Positions 51,034-59,504 of a stretch of DNA of 64,000 nt are shown here, one piece after another. Numbering within the stretch: position 1 is the stretch's first letter; every line of letters starts with the position of its first letter. The translations under genes were made by a program, and so were the position numbers. The notes under the pieces are model-generated. The model was not told where the DNA came from. It saw nothing but the letters and a program-made list of their open reading frames with translations, and did no database searches. The stretch is from Pleionea mediterranea (GTDB lineage: Bacteria > Pseudomonadota > Gammaproteobacteria > Enterobacterales > Kangiellaceae), in NCBI RefSeq assembly GCF_003148745.1, contig NZ_QGGU01000006.1, forward strand, positions 62,001 through 126,000, given 5' to 3'.

Positions 51034-52011
51034 TTAGCGTTTGCTTTGCCTGTTAAGCGTAGTGAAGTGGCAAACCGTTGAGGTATCCGGTACAAAAGAA
51101 TTAATGTTGTAGTGATTCATGGGTACGGGTAATTTACTTTTAGTACAAATACCTTGTTCATTTCTTGAGGCGCACTTAACAACCGCCTGGTAATTGAGCG
51201 CGGAATGACTGTCGATGAAATCCAGTTTTCCGCTCCAGCAATCTTTGTAAAACGCAATCAAATAAGCTTGAGGTATGTGTTGATAACCAAACTCTTTTGG
51301 TGGCAAGCAAGGGACGATATCGTAAGTATTTTGAACTCTTAACGTTTGGGTGTCGTGATTTTTTTGCGCCGGTTGTTGCATGTAAAAGTCAACAAAGTGT
51401 TGGTTACCCACACGAGGCGAAGCAAAGTTAATGGTTTGAGCGATAATTGCTGAGTCTGATAAAGCTATATCGAGCGTAAACAGTTCACTTAAAGCGGCGC
51501 CAAGACTGTGTCCGGTTATAAGTAATCGATGAATCGGTTTGTCGGATTTTTGAAAGCGCTCAATAAACTCAAATAACTGAGATTGCATGGACGGTATTTG
51601 AGAACTGCAAGAGGTGTAAACATCATAAAACCCTGATTCCACGGTTACTTTTTGGGGTATTACTGTAGCGCTTTTAAAAGCACTGAATTTACAGCTTTCG
51701 ACACCTAAGTCATCAATCATATCGAGCAAGGAAGTTGTCCCACGAAATGAAAAAATATACTCATAAGGTGCCTGAGTGGTTCTGAATATAACGCCGTACA
51801 CTTCACCTTGCTTGTCATGACTGAAAATGGAATCGACTCCAGTCCAGTAATCCACAAACTCATAGCCATCGGGCGCAGTTATTTTTGATGTTTGGCACTC
51901 CATGGGGTGCGATGTGTCGAAAGCGTTATAGGCTTGTAAGCTGGCGTTAATGAGTAGTGTTACATAGTGCTTATTGGTTTCATTTATTGTGGTTATATAA
52001 TGCGCGCTCAT
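51034..52011 (-). CDS. Class 3 lipase-family alpha/beta hydrolase
   Basis: A 325-residue Lipase_3 protein. The nucleophile elbow is TGHSLGAAL (Ser169), the acid is in YDIVPCLPP (Asp231) and the His is in DSHSALNY (His269). FSFRGTTSLLDMIDDL carries the oxyanion-hole segment. No signal peptide is visible, so any export would need a dedicated system. It heads a likely two-gene unit with the papain-like hydrolase. Confidence 0.86.
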   Translation of the reverse strand: MSAHYITTINETNKHYVTLLINASLQAYNAFDTSHPMECQTSKITAPDGYEFVDYWTGVDSIFSHDKQGEVYGVIFRTTQAPYEYIFSFRGTTSLLDMIDDLGVESCKFSAFKSATVIPQKVTVESGFYDVYTSCSSQIPSMQSQLFEFIERFQKSDKPIHRLLITGHSLGAALSELFTLDIALSDSAIIAQTINFASPRVGNQHFVDFYMQQPAQKNHDTQTLRVQNTYDIVPCLPPKEFGYQHIPQAYLIAFYKDCWSGKLDFIDSHSALNYQAVVKCASRNEQGICTKSKLPVPMNHYNINSFVPDTSTVCHFTTLNRQSKR

Positions 52012-52407
52012 GGTTATCTTAATCCTTGATAGTTATTCACTTGAAGCTCATGCACTTGATCGTCACAGATCAATTATTGCTAAATTTTTTAAGCGAGTGA
52101 TACAAAATATCTAAACTTAAAAACTATGAATGTTTAACTTAAAAATAATAGTCGAATTTTTAAGTGGTTCTTTTAAGTGGTTATTTTAAGCGGTTAACTT
52201 TTTACCAGGCAGCGACTGTATTTTTCAAGCTGATGTTTTTTCTGTTTTTCAGCAATTGAGCAGCAGTGGTGTAGCCGGGTGCTCATTCCTTGAATCACCC
52301 ACTTTATGAAGTCTGGTTTAATAACTCAAGCGTTATTGAAGAAAAGTAATTGTTATATATTTTTATGAGATTCAGGCGTGAATCATTGGCGAGCTAGAGC
52401 GTGTTTA
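52012..52407. other. 396-bp non-coding region with a short tandem repeat
   Basis: It lies between the lipase start and the bolA stop. It contains three 13-bp units at 52158-52198. No gene or terminator can be supported. Confidence 0.45.
52158..52198. repeat. Three 13-bp tandem units
   Basis: TAAGTGGTTCTTT, TAAGTGGTTATTT and TAAGCGGTTAACT start at 52161, 52174 and 52187, preceded by the same TTT context. Confidence 0.65.
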
Positions 52408-52683
52408 TCATGGGATTTTAATACTCAAGGCATGAATATCTGTATCCATCATATCGCCTAATGCCGTGTAAATCATCTGATGGCATTGCAGAGGGCGTTT
52501 GCCATTAAAATGTTCGCTGTTAATAATCACAGTAAAATGACCTTTGCCACTTTTTGCGCCGGCGTGTCCGGCATGTAAATGGCTATCGTCAATAATTTCA
52601 AGGCGGCTTGGTGAGAGTTCTCTATTGAGTCGTAACTCCATGTCTTTAATGCGAGTTGAGTTATCAATGGTTTGTTCTGTCAT
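52408..52683 (-). CDS. bolA: BolA-family protein
   Basis: The 91-residue protein has the BolA fold motifs: RLEIIDDSHLHAGHAG (helix-loop), HFTVIINSEHFNGKRPLQCHQMIYTALGDMM and HALSIKIP. BolA proteins partner monothiol glutaredoxins in Fe-S trafficking and influence cell shape and stress responses. It is the third gene of the yciB-yciI-bolA operon, and its ATG overlaps the yciI stop. Confidence 0.92.
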   Translation of the reverse strand: MTEQTIDNSTRIKDMELRLNRELSPSRLEIIDDSHLHAGHAGAKSGKGHFTVIINSEHFNGKRPLQCHQMIYTALGDMMDTDIHALSIKIP

Positions 52684-52982
52684 CAGGGAAGTACCTTTTT
52701 AAATGGCTTTACGGAAACTTGCTGATAAACACCGGCTTTTATATAAGGGTCGTTATCAGCCCAATCTTGTGCTTCTTTAAGCGATGCAAATTCAGCGATG
52801 ATCAAGCTGCCAGTAAAGCCTGCCTCAGCGGGATCTTCACTGTCGACAGCCGGGTGAGGACCGGCCACTAAAAGTCGACCTTGCTGTTTTAATTGTTGCA
52901 GTCTGGCCAGATGATCGCCTCGGGCGGCCAGGCGTTTTTTTAAACTGTTTGCATTATCTTGTGCAATGATTGCATACCACAT
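52683..52982 (-). CDS. yciI: YciI-family protein
   Basis: The 99-residue protein has a dimeric alpha/beta ferredoxin-like fold: [37 protein letters not shown] and [25 protein letters not shown]. The conserved His in the RxxHL region is the proposed active-site residue. The biochemical role is unknown. It lies 2 bp after yciB and overlaps the bolA start. Confidence 0.93.
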   Translation of the reverse strand: MWYAIIAQDNANSLKKRLAARGDHLARLQQLKQQGRLLVAGPHPAVDSEDPAEAGFTGSLIIAEFASLKEAQDWADNDPYIKAGVYQQVSVKPFKKVLP

Positions 52983-52984
52983 TA

Positions 52985-53569
52985 TCAGTCCTCAGATTTA
53001 CCTGGCTGCTTGTCCAGTGCCTGTCGATTCTCTTCTGGCATGTACTTAAAGATAATGACGAAAGTCGCGATCATCATAACCAGTTGGATGGCCATAATGC
53101 CCCAGACTTTAAAATTAACCCAGGTATCCAGATCAAATTGGTAGGCAATCCAGATATTTAAAATACCAATGCCAACAAGATAGAGCATCCAGGCCATGTT
53201 TAATTTATGCCAGATGGAATCGCTAATCCCAAGCGACTGTTTGAATAATCCTTCAAAAAGATCTTTGATGGCAATTTTTCGTCGGAATAAAAGATAGACA
53301 ATAATTGTGGCACTCAGGATCCAGTAGATAACCGACACTTTCCATTTGATAAAACTGTCGTCTCTAAAAAATAAGGTTAAGCTGCCCATAATTAATGACG
53401 CAAAAAAGGTAAATAGATGAAGTTTCTCGAAACGCTTTTTAATGATCCAGTGACCCAGTGTTTGGATAAAGCTGGCTAAAATTAATACAGCGGTTGCAAT
53501 ATAAACATCGTAAAGTTTAAACGAGATGAAAAAAGCCAGTACCGGGAAAAAGTCTAATAAAAATTTCAT
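52985..53569 (-). CDS. yciB: Inner-membrane septation protein A (YciB/IspZ)
   Basis: A 194-residue protein with five membrane helices. [37 protein letters not shown] is the conserved YciB start, which fixes the ATG at 53569 (a longer frame would add 31 unrelated residues). [26 protein letters not shown] is the other signature. YciB affects cell-envelope synthesis and division. It is the first gene of the yciB-yciI-bolA operon, divergent from rnm as in many gammaproteobacteria. Confidence 0.94.
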   Translation of the reverse strand: MKFLLDFFPVLAFFISFKLYDVYIATAVLILASFIQTLGHWIIKKRFEKLHLFTFFASLIMGSLTLFFRDDSFIKWKVSVIYWILSATIIVYLLFRRKIAIKDLFEGLFKQSLGISDSIWHKLNMAWMLYLVGIGILNIWIAYQFDLDTWVNFKVWGIMAIQLVMMIATFVIIFKYMPEENRQALDKQPGKSED

Positions 53570-53878
53570 TGCAGTTGCATCATCAAAAGTTTCGAATTTG
53601 TGTCGATCATCATACTTTGCAGCAGCGCATTCGCCAACCCTATTTATTTGCGATAGAGGCAAGCGAGACTTCTTTTACCTGCCTAAATGTATTGCCCTCT
53701 ATCTTTTGTTCGAAACAGGTTATACTGGGTTAGCTCATGGTTAATCAGTCGATGGTGTTGATTAACGGATAGAGCTAATTAACCCATAGCTTGGCCCTGT
53801 TGCCCTAACTTCACGGTTAGACCGTAAGTTTTGGTAGTTGGCGTACACCATCACCTGTTTTTGTTTGCGAAGAGATTT
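53570..53878. other. 309-bp divergent promoter region of yciB and rnm
   Basis: GTTAATCA (53740-53747) and TGATTAAC (53759-53766) form a perfect 8-bp inverted repeat, operator- or attenuator-like, on the rnm side. No gene is visible. Confidence 0.45.
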
Positions 53879-54724
53879 ATGAACCCAGCCGTTGCACACA
53901 ACATTGATTTGCACAGCCATACCGCTTACTCGGATGGACGATTGTCCGTTACCGAGCTATTAGCGCATGCGCAGAAATACGGTGTGACAACGTTGGCAAT
54001 TACCGATCATGATTCGGTTGCAGCGCATCTGGAAATTGAGCAAGCAGGATTAAATAACCAGGCAATCAAGGTTATTCCTGGCCTTGAAGTGTCTTGCCAG
54101 TACGGTAATCGTGAAATCCATGTGGTTGGACTTAATGTTGATATTCATCATCCACAATTGGTGTCTTTTGTGGCACAACAGCAACACAAACGACGTGAGC
54201 GGTTACAGTTATACGCGGAAAAACTAGAGTCGCTGGGGCTTGAAGGTATTGTTGAGGCGGTCGGTGGGTTAACCGCTGAGTCGGTTACACGGGCGCATCT
54301 GGCACAGATTCTGGTGTCAAAAGGTTACGTGCCCGATAATGCCCGGGCGTTTAAGCGTTATCTGGGCCGAAAAGGCCGCGCCCATGTGAAAGCCGAATGG
54401 CCAAGCCTCGCCGAAACCGTTGCCATGATCACTGCCGCTGGCGGTGTCGCGGTTATTGCCCATCCCGGTCGATATCAATTATCGAGAAAACAGCTGTTGG
54501 CATTAATGACGGAGTTTGCCGATGCTGGTGGGCAGGGCATCGAACTAAGCTACCCAAACGCCGATAAGGCGTTAATTCGTTGGTTAACCGAACAGGCGCT
54601 GTCGTTGGACTTGTGCGCTTCTCAGGGCGCCGACTTTCATAATCCTGAGTGGCAGTGGGTAAAGCCTGGTCATTTTCCACCATTACCTAATTCCGTTGAA
54701 CCGGTTTGGTCGTTGTGGCAATAG
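53879..54724 (+). CDS. rnm: RNase AM / 3',5'-nucleoside bisphosphate phosphatase (PHP domain, YciV)
   Basis: The 281-residue PHP phosphoesterase has IDLHSHTAYSDGRLS, LAITDHDSVAAH, VIPGLEVSC, IHVVGLN, IAHPGRY and a C-terminal GADFHNP, providing the metal-binding His/Asp/Glu set. E. coli RNase AM degrades short RNA and 3',5'-bisphosphates and matures rRNA 5' ends. I start at the ATG at 53879 with AAGAGA before it. It is followed by yciO 89 bp downstream, the conserved order. Confidence 0.92.
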   Translation: MNPAVAHNIDLHSHTAYSDGRLSVTELLAHAQKYGVTTLAITDHDSVAAHLEIEQAGLNNQAIKVIPGLEVSCQYGNREIHVVGLNVDIHHPQLVSFVAQQQHKRRERLQLYAEKLESLGLEGIVEAVGGLTAESVTRAHLAQILVSKGYVPDNARAFKRYLGRKGRAHVKAEWPSLAETVAMITAAGGVAVIAHPGRYQLSRKQLLALMTEFADAGGQGIELSYPNADKALIRWLTEQALSLDLCASQGADFHNPEWQWVKPGHFPPLPNSVEPVWSLWQ

Positions 54725-54813
54725 TGTGACGATTTGTTATGGTGTTAAAAGCAAGGGTTAATTAAATCTGACATCGTATCGATGGTTATTTTAACTTGGA
54801 GTTTAAGCAGTCG

Positions 54814-55437
54814 ATGGCACAATATTTAGAAATTCATCCCGAAAACCCACAACAGAGATTGATTAATCAAGCCGTTTCATTGGTGCAAAAGGGCGGGTTG
54901 ATGGTGTATCCCACCGACTCTGGCTATGCCCTGGGCTGCCACATCGGTGATAAATCGGCACTGGACAGGATTCGAAAACTCAGGCAGTTAGATAAGCATC
55001 ATAATTTTACTTTAGTTTGCCGCGACCTGTCAGAACTGGCGACCTATGCCAGAGTCGATAACGCCTGTTTCCGGTTATTGAAAAACTTTACTCCGGGTCC
55101 TTACACCTTTATTTTGAAAGCCACTGGCGAAGTCCCGCGGCGACTCATGCACCCGAAGCGCAAATCAATTGGCATTCGAGTACCTGATAATCCCATTGCT
55201 CTGGCACTGCTAGAAGCGCTGGGTGAGCCAATTATGTCATCGAGCCTGATTTTTCCTGATCGGGAACAGCAGCTGTATGATCCGCAAGATATTTTCGACG
55301 CTTATGGAAACCAGCTTGATCTGGTGATTAATGGCGGCTTCTGCGGCGATCAGCCGACCACCGTGGTGGATTTAACCGAAGGTACGCCGGAAATTCTTCG
55401 TGAGGGTGCTGGTCAGCCCGAGTTATTGCTGATATAG
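54814..55437 (+). CDS. yciO: YciO, Sua5/TsaC-fold protein
   Basis: A 207-residue YrdC-domain protein: GGLMVYPTDSGYALGCHIGD, RKLRQLDKHHNFTLVCRDLS, FTPGPYTFILKAT, KRKSIGIRVPD and SSSLIFP. It resembles TsaC (threonylcarbamoyl-AMP synthase) but belongs to the YciO branch, which does not normally replace TsaC. It probably binds double-stranded RNA or nucleotides. The start at 54814 gives MAQYLEIHPENPQQR, the usual YciO N-terminus. Confidence 0.92.
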   Translation: MAQYLEIHPENPQQRLINQAVSLVQKGGLMVYPTDSGYALGCHIGDKSALDRIRKLRQLDKHHNFTLVCRDLSELATYARVDNACFRLLKNFTPGPYTFILKATGEVPRRLMHPKRKSIGIRVPDNPIALALLEALGEPIMSSSLIFPDREQQLYDPQDIFDAYGNQLDLVINGGFCGDQPTTVVDLTEGTPEILREGAGQPELLLI

Positions 55438-55652
55438 AACTAAAGCTGCTGCTCTAGATCGAAACAGGTAGTAATCTGAACGGGTTAAATTCTGACATAA
55501 TGACTTACGCCAGAGCCGCTAAATCACTGATTGATTAAACTTTACGACTGGTTAAATTTCGAGCAATCAAATCACTTACTCAAACAGGTTGCAGTCTGTA
55601 TAATGCTCGGTTCGATTGAGCAATCCTATTATAAAATGAAAGGGGAAGTACT

Positions 55653-56870
55653 TTGAGTTCGGTGGCTATTCAGCATCAGCGTATCCTGTCGGGTATGCGG
55701 CCGTCAGGAAAATTGCATTTAGGACACTACCACGGGGTTTTAAAAAACTGGGTTCAGTTACAGCACGAATACGAGTGCTTTTTCTGCGCGGTAGACTGGC
55801 ATGCACTGACGACTCATTACGATGACCCCTCGATTATTGAGCCCAGCGTCTGGGACATGGTCATTGATTGGTTGGCAGCCGGGGTAAACCCGGGTAACTC
55901 GACCATTTTTATTCAGTCAAAAGTGCCAGAGCACGCCGAGCTGCATTTGCTGCTGTCGATGATTACGCCAATTGGCTGGTTAGAGCGACAGCCAACCTAC
56001 AAAGAGCAGCAGGAAAAGTTGAAAGAGAAAGATCTGTCAACCTATGGCTTTTTAGGTTATCCGCTGCTGCAAACTGCCGACATCTTGATTTATAAATCAG
56101 GGCAGGTGCCAGTGGGTGCCGATCAGGTACCGCACATTGAGCTGGCCAGAGAAATTGCCCGACGCTTTAACCACATTTATGGCAAAGAGCCGGGCTTTGA
56201 AGAAAAAGCGGCTGTGGCCGTGAAAAAGCTTGGCAAGAAAAATGGCAAGCTTTACAGCACGTTGCGCAAACGTTATCAGGAAGAAGGCGATGACGAAGCC
56301 TTGGCCACCGCAAGAGCGTTACTCGAAGGCCATGCGTCGATCAGTCGGGGTGATAAAGAGCGTTTGTACGGTTACCTTGAAGGCGGCGGTAAAGTTATTT
56401 TGCCGGAGCCTCAGTCGATGTTAACTCCCGTGTCTAAAATGCCGGGGCTCGACGGGCAAAAAATGTCGAAGTCTTATGGCAACACCATTACCTTGCGTGA
56501 AGAGCCTGAATCGGTTGAAAAGAAAATTCGTACCATGCCGACGGATCCGGCGCGTGTTCGCCGCAATGATCCGGGCGATCCCGACAATTGTCCTGTGTGG
56601 GAATTTCATAAGATATATTCCAATGAAGAAGTTCAAAACTGGGTTAAAGAGGGGTGTACCTCAGCCGGAATTGGCTGTCTTGAGTGCAAGCAGCCGGTGA
56701 TTGAATGTGTTATTAAGGAGCAGAAAGTGTTTCGTGATAACGCACAGGAATATATTGAAAACCCTGAGCTGGTGAAAAACATTGTTAATGAAGGCAGCGA
56801 ACATGCACGGGATGTTGCGCGAGAAACCATGGAAGATGTTCGTCAGGCGATGGGGCTAAATTATCGTTAG
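55653..56870 (+). CDS. trpS: Tryptophanyl-tRNA synthetase with connective insertion
   Basis: The 405-residue class I synthetase has SGKLHLGHYHG (HIGH-like) and GQKMSKSYGN (KMSKS). It is about 70 residues longer than E. coli TrpRS. The extra part lies before KMSKS (about residues 190-255, KKNGKLYSTLRKRYQEEGDDEALATARALLEGHASISRGDKE), the insert known from pseudomonads and relatives. It attaches tryptophan to tRNA-Trp. It starts at TTG with GGGGAAG upstream. Confidence 0.94.
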   Translation: MSSVAIQHQRILSGMRPSGKLHLGHYHGVLKNWVQLQHEYECFFCAVDWHALTTHYDDPSIIEPSVWDMVIDWLAAGVNPGNSTIFIQSKVPEHAELHLLLSMITPIGWLERQPTYKEQQEKLKEKDLSTYGFLGYPLLQTADILIYKSGQVPVGADQVPHIELAREIARRFNHIYGKEPGFEEKAAVAVKKLGKKNGKLYSTLRKRYQEEGDDEALATARALLEGHASISRGDKERLYGYLEGGGKVILPEPQSMLTPVSKMPGLDGQKMSKSYGNTITLREEPESVEKKIRTMPTDPARVRRNDPGDPDNCPVWEFHKIYSNEEVQNWVKEGCTSAGIGCLECKQPVIECVIKEQKVFRDNAQEYIENPELVKNIVNEGSEHARDVARETMEDVRQAMGLNYR

Positions 56871-56929
56871 ATTATTATTAGAAATTGTTTTGTATGCGGT
56901 TAGTTTAAATAAAGTTTTAATGTAAATTC

Positions 56930-56948
56930 GGCGGTTGTGATGACCGCC
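56930..56948 (+). terminator. Hairpin between trpS and scpA
   Basis: GGCGGT/ACCGCC with a seven-base loop lies 60 bp after trpS and 55 bp before scpA. The T tract is poor, so partial termination at most. Confidence 0.4.
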
Positions 56949-57002
56949 AGTTTAAAATAATGAAATGTTTAATCTCGGTGAGAACCGATATCAGGTAAAC
57001 CA

Positions 57003-58148
57003 ATGAGTCAGCAAGAGACAAACGAACAAGCAGTGTCTGACGCTCAGCCTAATGAACAGGGTGAGTCATCCTCTGTTGCATCAGACACTGATGCGCAAGT
57101 AAATGCGAGCAGCCAAAATGAAGCTTCATCGGAATCTGTTGATTCTGTTGAAAAGAATGCAGACTCTTTAACTGATACGCCTCACCAGGAAAACGCTTCT
57201 CAAGACAGTTCACCTAAAGACAGTTCACCTCAAGATACTCCTGCTCAAGACAATTCAGCTCAAGATAGCACAGCTCAAGATAGTCCAGCTCAATCTGCCG
57301 AACAAACTGAATCGTCCAGTCAGGAACAGCCCGCTCAGCCGGTTCAGGAAGAAATGGCGTTTGCGTTACTGAATGGCGAGCCGGTTAAAGAGATGCCTAA
57401 AGATCTCTATATTCCACCGGATGCACTTGAAGTATTTCTGGAAGCCTTTGAAGGCCCTCTGGACTTATTGCTGTATTTAATTCGACGGCAAAATCTGGAT
57501 ATTACCAACATTCCCATTGCGCACATCACCGAGCAATATATGGAATACGTTGAGCTAATGAAAAATATGAACCTCGAGTTGGCGGCCGAGTATCTGGTGA
57601 TGGCGTCAGTCTTGTGTGAGATCAAAAGTCGCGTGTTATTGCCGAGACCAAAGGTTGAAGACGAGGAAGAAGTCGATCCAAGAATGGATTTAATTCGACG
57701 GCTGCAAGAGTATGAGCGCTTTAAAAAAGCCGCTGAAGATATTGATGAAATGCCTCGCATGTCACGGGAAGTATTTCCTGTTGAAGTGGAAACGCCAGAG
57801 TTGAATCTGGTTCGTCCGAAACCCGAAGTTGATTTAAAAGAGTTGTTATTGGCGTTAAAGGATGTATTGCAACGAGCCGATATGTTTACCCATCACCATA
57901 TTGAACGAGAAACATTATCGGTACGGGAAAAAATGACCAACGTACTGGCCATTTTGTCCGCCGATACTTTTACTGATTTTGTGACTTTATTTACTGTAGA
58001 AGAAGGGCGTGTCGGCGTTGTCGTGACCTTTCTTTCGGTAATGGAGTTATCAAAGGAAAAACTGATTGAGTTGGTACAAAATGAACCCTACGGGCCGATT
58101 CATGTTCGTGCCAGAGCACAAATAGAAACCGATGAGCTTTTATCATGA
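57003..58148 (+). CDS. scpA: Segregation and condensation protein A with long acidic N-terminal extension
   Basis: A 381-residue kleisin of the SMC-ScpAB complex, which binds Smc heads and ScpB to compact and segregate the chromosome. The true ScpA domain begins near residue 140 (LEVFLEAFEGPLDLLLYLIRRQNLDI), with AAEYLVMASVLCEIKSRVLLP and the C-terminal winged helix. Residues 1-135 are an added Ser/Gln/Asp/Ala-rich disordered tail with six 15-bp tandem units (residues about 66-95, QDSSP-type pentapeptides). Typical ScpA proteins are about 250-300 residues. It overlaps scpB by 4 bp. Confidence 0.93.
   Translation: MSQQETNEQAVSDAQPNEQGESSSVASDTDAQVNASSQNEASSESVDSVEKNADSLTDTPHQENASQDSSPKDSSPQDTPAQDNSAQDSTAQDSPAQSAEQTESSSQEQPAQPVQEEMAFALLNGEPVKEMPKDLYIPPDALEVFLEAFEGPLDLLLYLIRRQNLDITNIPIAHITEQYMEYVELMKNMNLELAAEYLVMASVLCEIKSRVLLPRPKVEDEEEVDPRMDLIRRLQEYERFKKAAEDIDEMPRMSREVFPVEVETPELNLVRPKPEVDLKELLLALKDVLQRADMFTHHHIERETLSVREKMTNVLAILSADTFTDFVTLFTVEEGRVGVVVTFLSVMELSKEKLIELVQNEPYGPIHVRARAQIETDELLS
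57201..57290. repeat. Six 15-bp in-frame tandem units in scpA
   Basis: Units of the form CAAGACAGTTCACCT start every 15 bp from 57201 to 57276 and encode the pentapeptides QDSSP, KDSSP, QDTPA, QDNSA, QDSTA and QDSPA. Confidence 0.9.
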
Positions 58149-59488
58149 GTAGTATGACGCCAGAAAAACTTCAAAACCTGATTGAAGCCGCATTAATGGT
58201 TTATGGCAAGCCCATGTCCATAGACAAACTGATGCAGCTGTTTGAAGAAGAACAACGGCCTTCCACCAGTGAGTTACGGGAGGCGATCAGTGCTTTGAAT
58301 GAATCTTATGAGTCCCGAGGCGTTGAACTGAAAGAAGTGGCCAGTGGTTATCGCTTTCAGGCAAAACAGGAATACGCCAGCTGGATAGCACGTTTGTGGG
58401 AAGAAAGAGCGCCGCGTTATTCTCGTGCGTTACTCGAAACCATGGCGTTGATTGCTTATCGCCAGCCGATCACCCGTTCTGAAATTGAAGACGTTCGTGG
58501 TGTCAGTGTCAGCTCGCACATTGTTAAAACCTTGTTGGAACGAGAGTGGGTGCGAGTGGTTGGGCATCGTGATGTGCCGGGGCGACCAGCCTTGTACGCC
58601 ACAACCAAAGACTTCCTTGATTACTTTAATTTAAAAAGTCTTGAAGAGTTGCCGACCTTATCGGAAATACGCGATCTCGATAAAATCAATGCCGAGCTGG
58701 ATTTTGATGAATCTCAGTCGGGTGACGAAAAGGCCAGTGAGTCAAATACAGAAGAGTTAAAACAGTCTGATACGGCGGAGCATGAAACAGACAGTAATAC
58801 TGGTTCAGAACCATCGGAACTGAATGCAACTGACTCTGACTCTGACAGTATTGACGTTGAGCAATCTGAGTCTGAGCAACCTGTTTCTGAGCAACCTGAT
58901 TCAGGCCAGCAAAAGCCAGACCTGACGGTTTCAGATTCAATGGGTTCCGATACTTCAGATCCAGATACTTCAGAATCCGAAGCGATAGATTTCGAAACAG
59001 ATTCTGAAACAGACCCCGAAACAGACCCCGTTGAAGCATCAACAGATGATGTATCCAATGATGACGAGCAAAATATTTCAGATTCCACCAGCAATAAAAC
59101 TGTTCAACAACTGGCGGAAGAAGCCAGTATTAATGAGCATTACGTTAAGCGTGATATATCCGATGAAGAGCTGATGGAAGAAGCTGATCTGGCCAAGTCT
59201 GATAATCTGCAAGCGGACGAAGCGGTATTTAACGATGCCTATCAGTCTGAAGAGCTGGAGTCGGATGTTGTTGATTCCGATCGTGTTGACTCTGAAACCG
59301 TTGATTCCAATTCAGTTGAATCAGAATCGAATGAGACAGATCTGGATGAATCAGAACCGAATGAAACACAGGCTCCAGCGTCAGGAAATATTGACGAAGA
59401 GACCGCTGAAAAATCAACCGAATCCTCATCTTCTGATGATTCGGAACCTTACGAAGACGAAAATAAATCGTCCTTTGAACGATCTTAA
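58145..59488 (+). CDS. scpB: Segregation and condensation protein B with very long acidic C-terminal tail
   Basis: The 447-residue protein has the normal tandem winged-helix ScpB in residues 1-180 (LIEAALMVYGKPMSIDKLMQLFE, ALLETMALIAYRQPITRSEIEDVRGV and GRPALYATTKDFLDYF). About 265 residues of Ser/Asp/Glu/Thr-rich, low-complexity sequence follow, more than the protein proper. Only the segment TVQQLAEEASINEHYVKRDISDEELMEEADL (about 318-350) looks like an ordered or binding motif. Ordinary ScpB is about 200 residues. It overlaps scpA (ATGA) and is followed 16 bp later by rluB. Confidence 0.92.
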   Translation: MSSMTPEKLQNLIEAALMVYGKPMSIDKLMQLFEEEQRPSTSELREAISALNESYESRGVELKEVASGYRFQAKQEYASWIARLWEERAPRYSRALLETMALIAYRQPITRSEIEDVRGVSVSSHIVKTLLEREWVRVVGHRDVPGRPALYATTKDFLDYFNLKSLEELPTLSEIRDLDKINAELDFDESQSGDEKASESNTEELKQSDTAEHETDSNTGSEPSELNATDSDSDSIDVEQSESEQPVSEQPDSGQQKPDLTVSDSMGSDTSDPDTSESEAIDFETDSETDPETDPVEASTDDVSNDDEQNISDSTSNKTVQQLAEEASINEHYVKRDISDEELMEEADLAKSDNLQADEAVFNDAYQSEELESDVVDSDRVDSETVDSNSVESESNETDLDESEPNETQAPASGNIDEETAEKSTESSSSDDSEPYEDENKSSFERS

Positions 59489-59504
59489 TTAGCAGGTAAA
59501 CACA

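Noticed and set aside
58686-59094. Long minus-strand frames (118 and 126 codons) opposite scpB
   Set aside because: They are mirrors of the repetitive Ser/Asp/Glu codons of the ScpB tail and show only low-complexity sequence.
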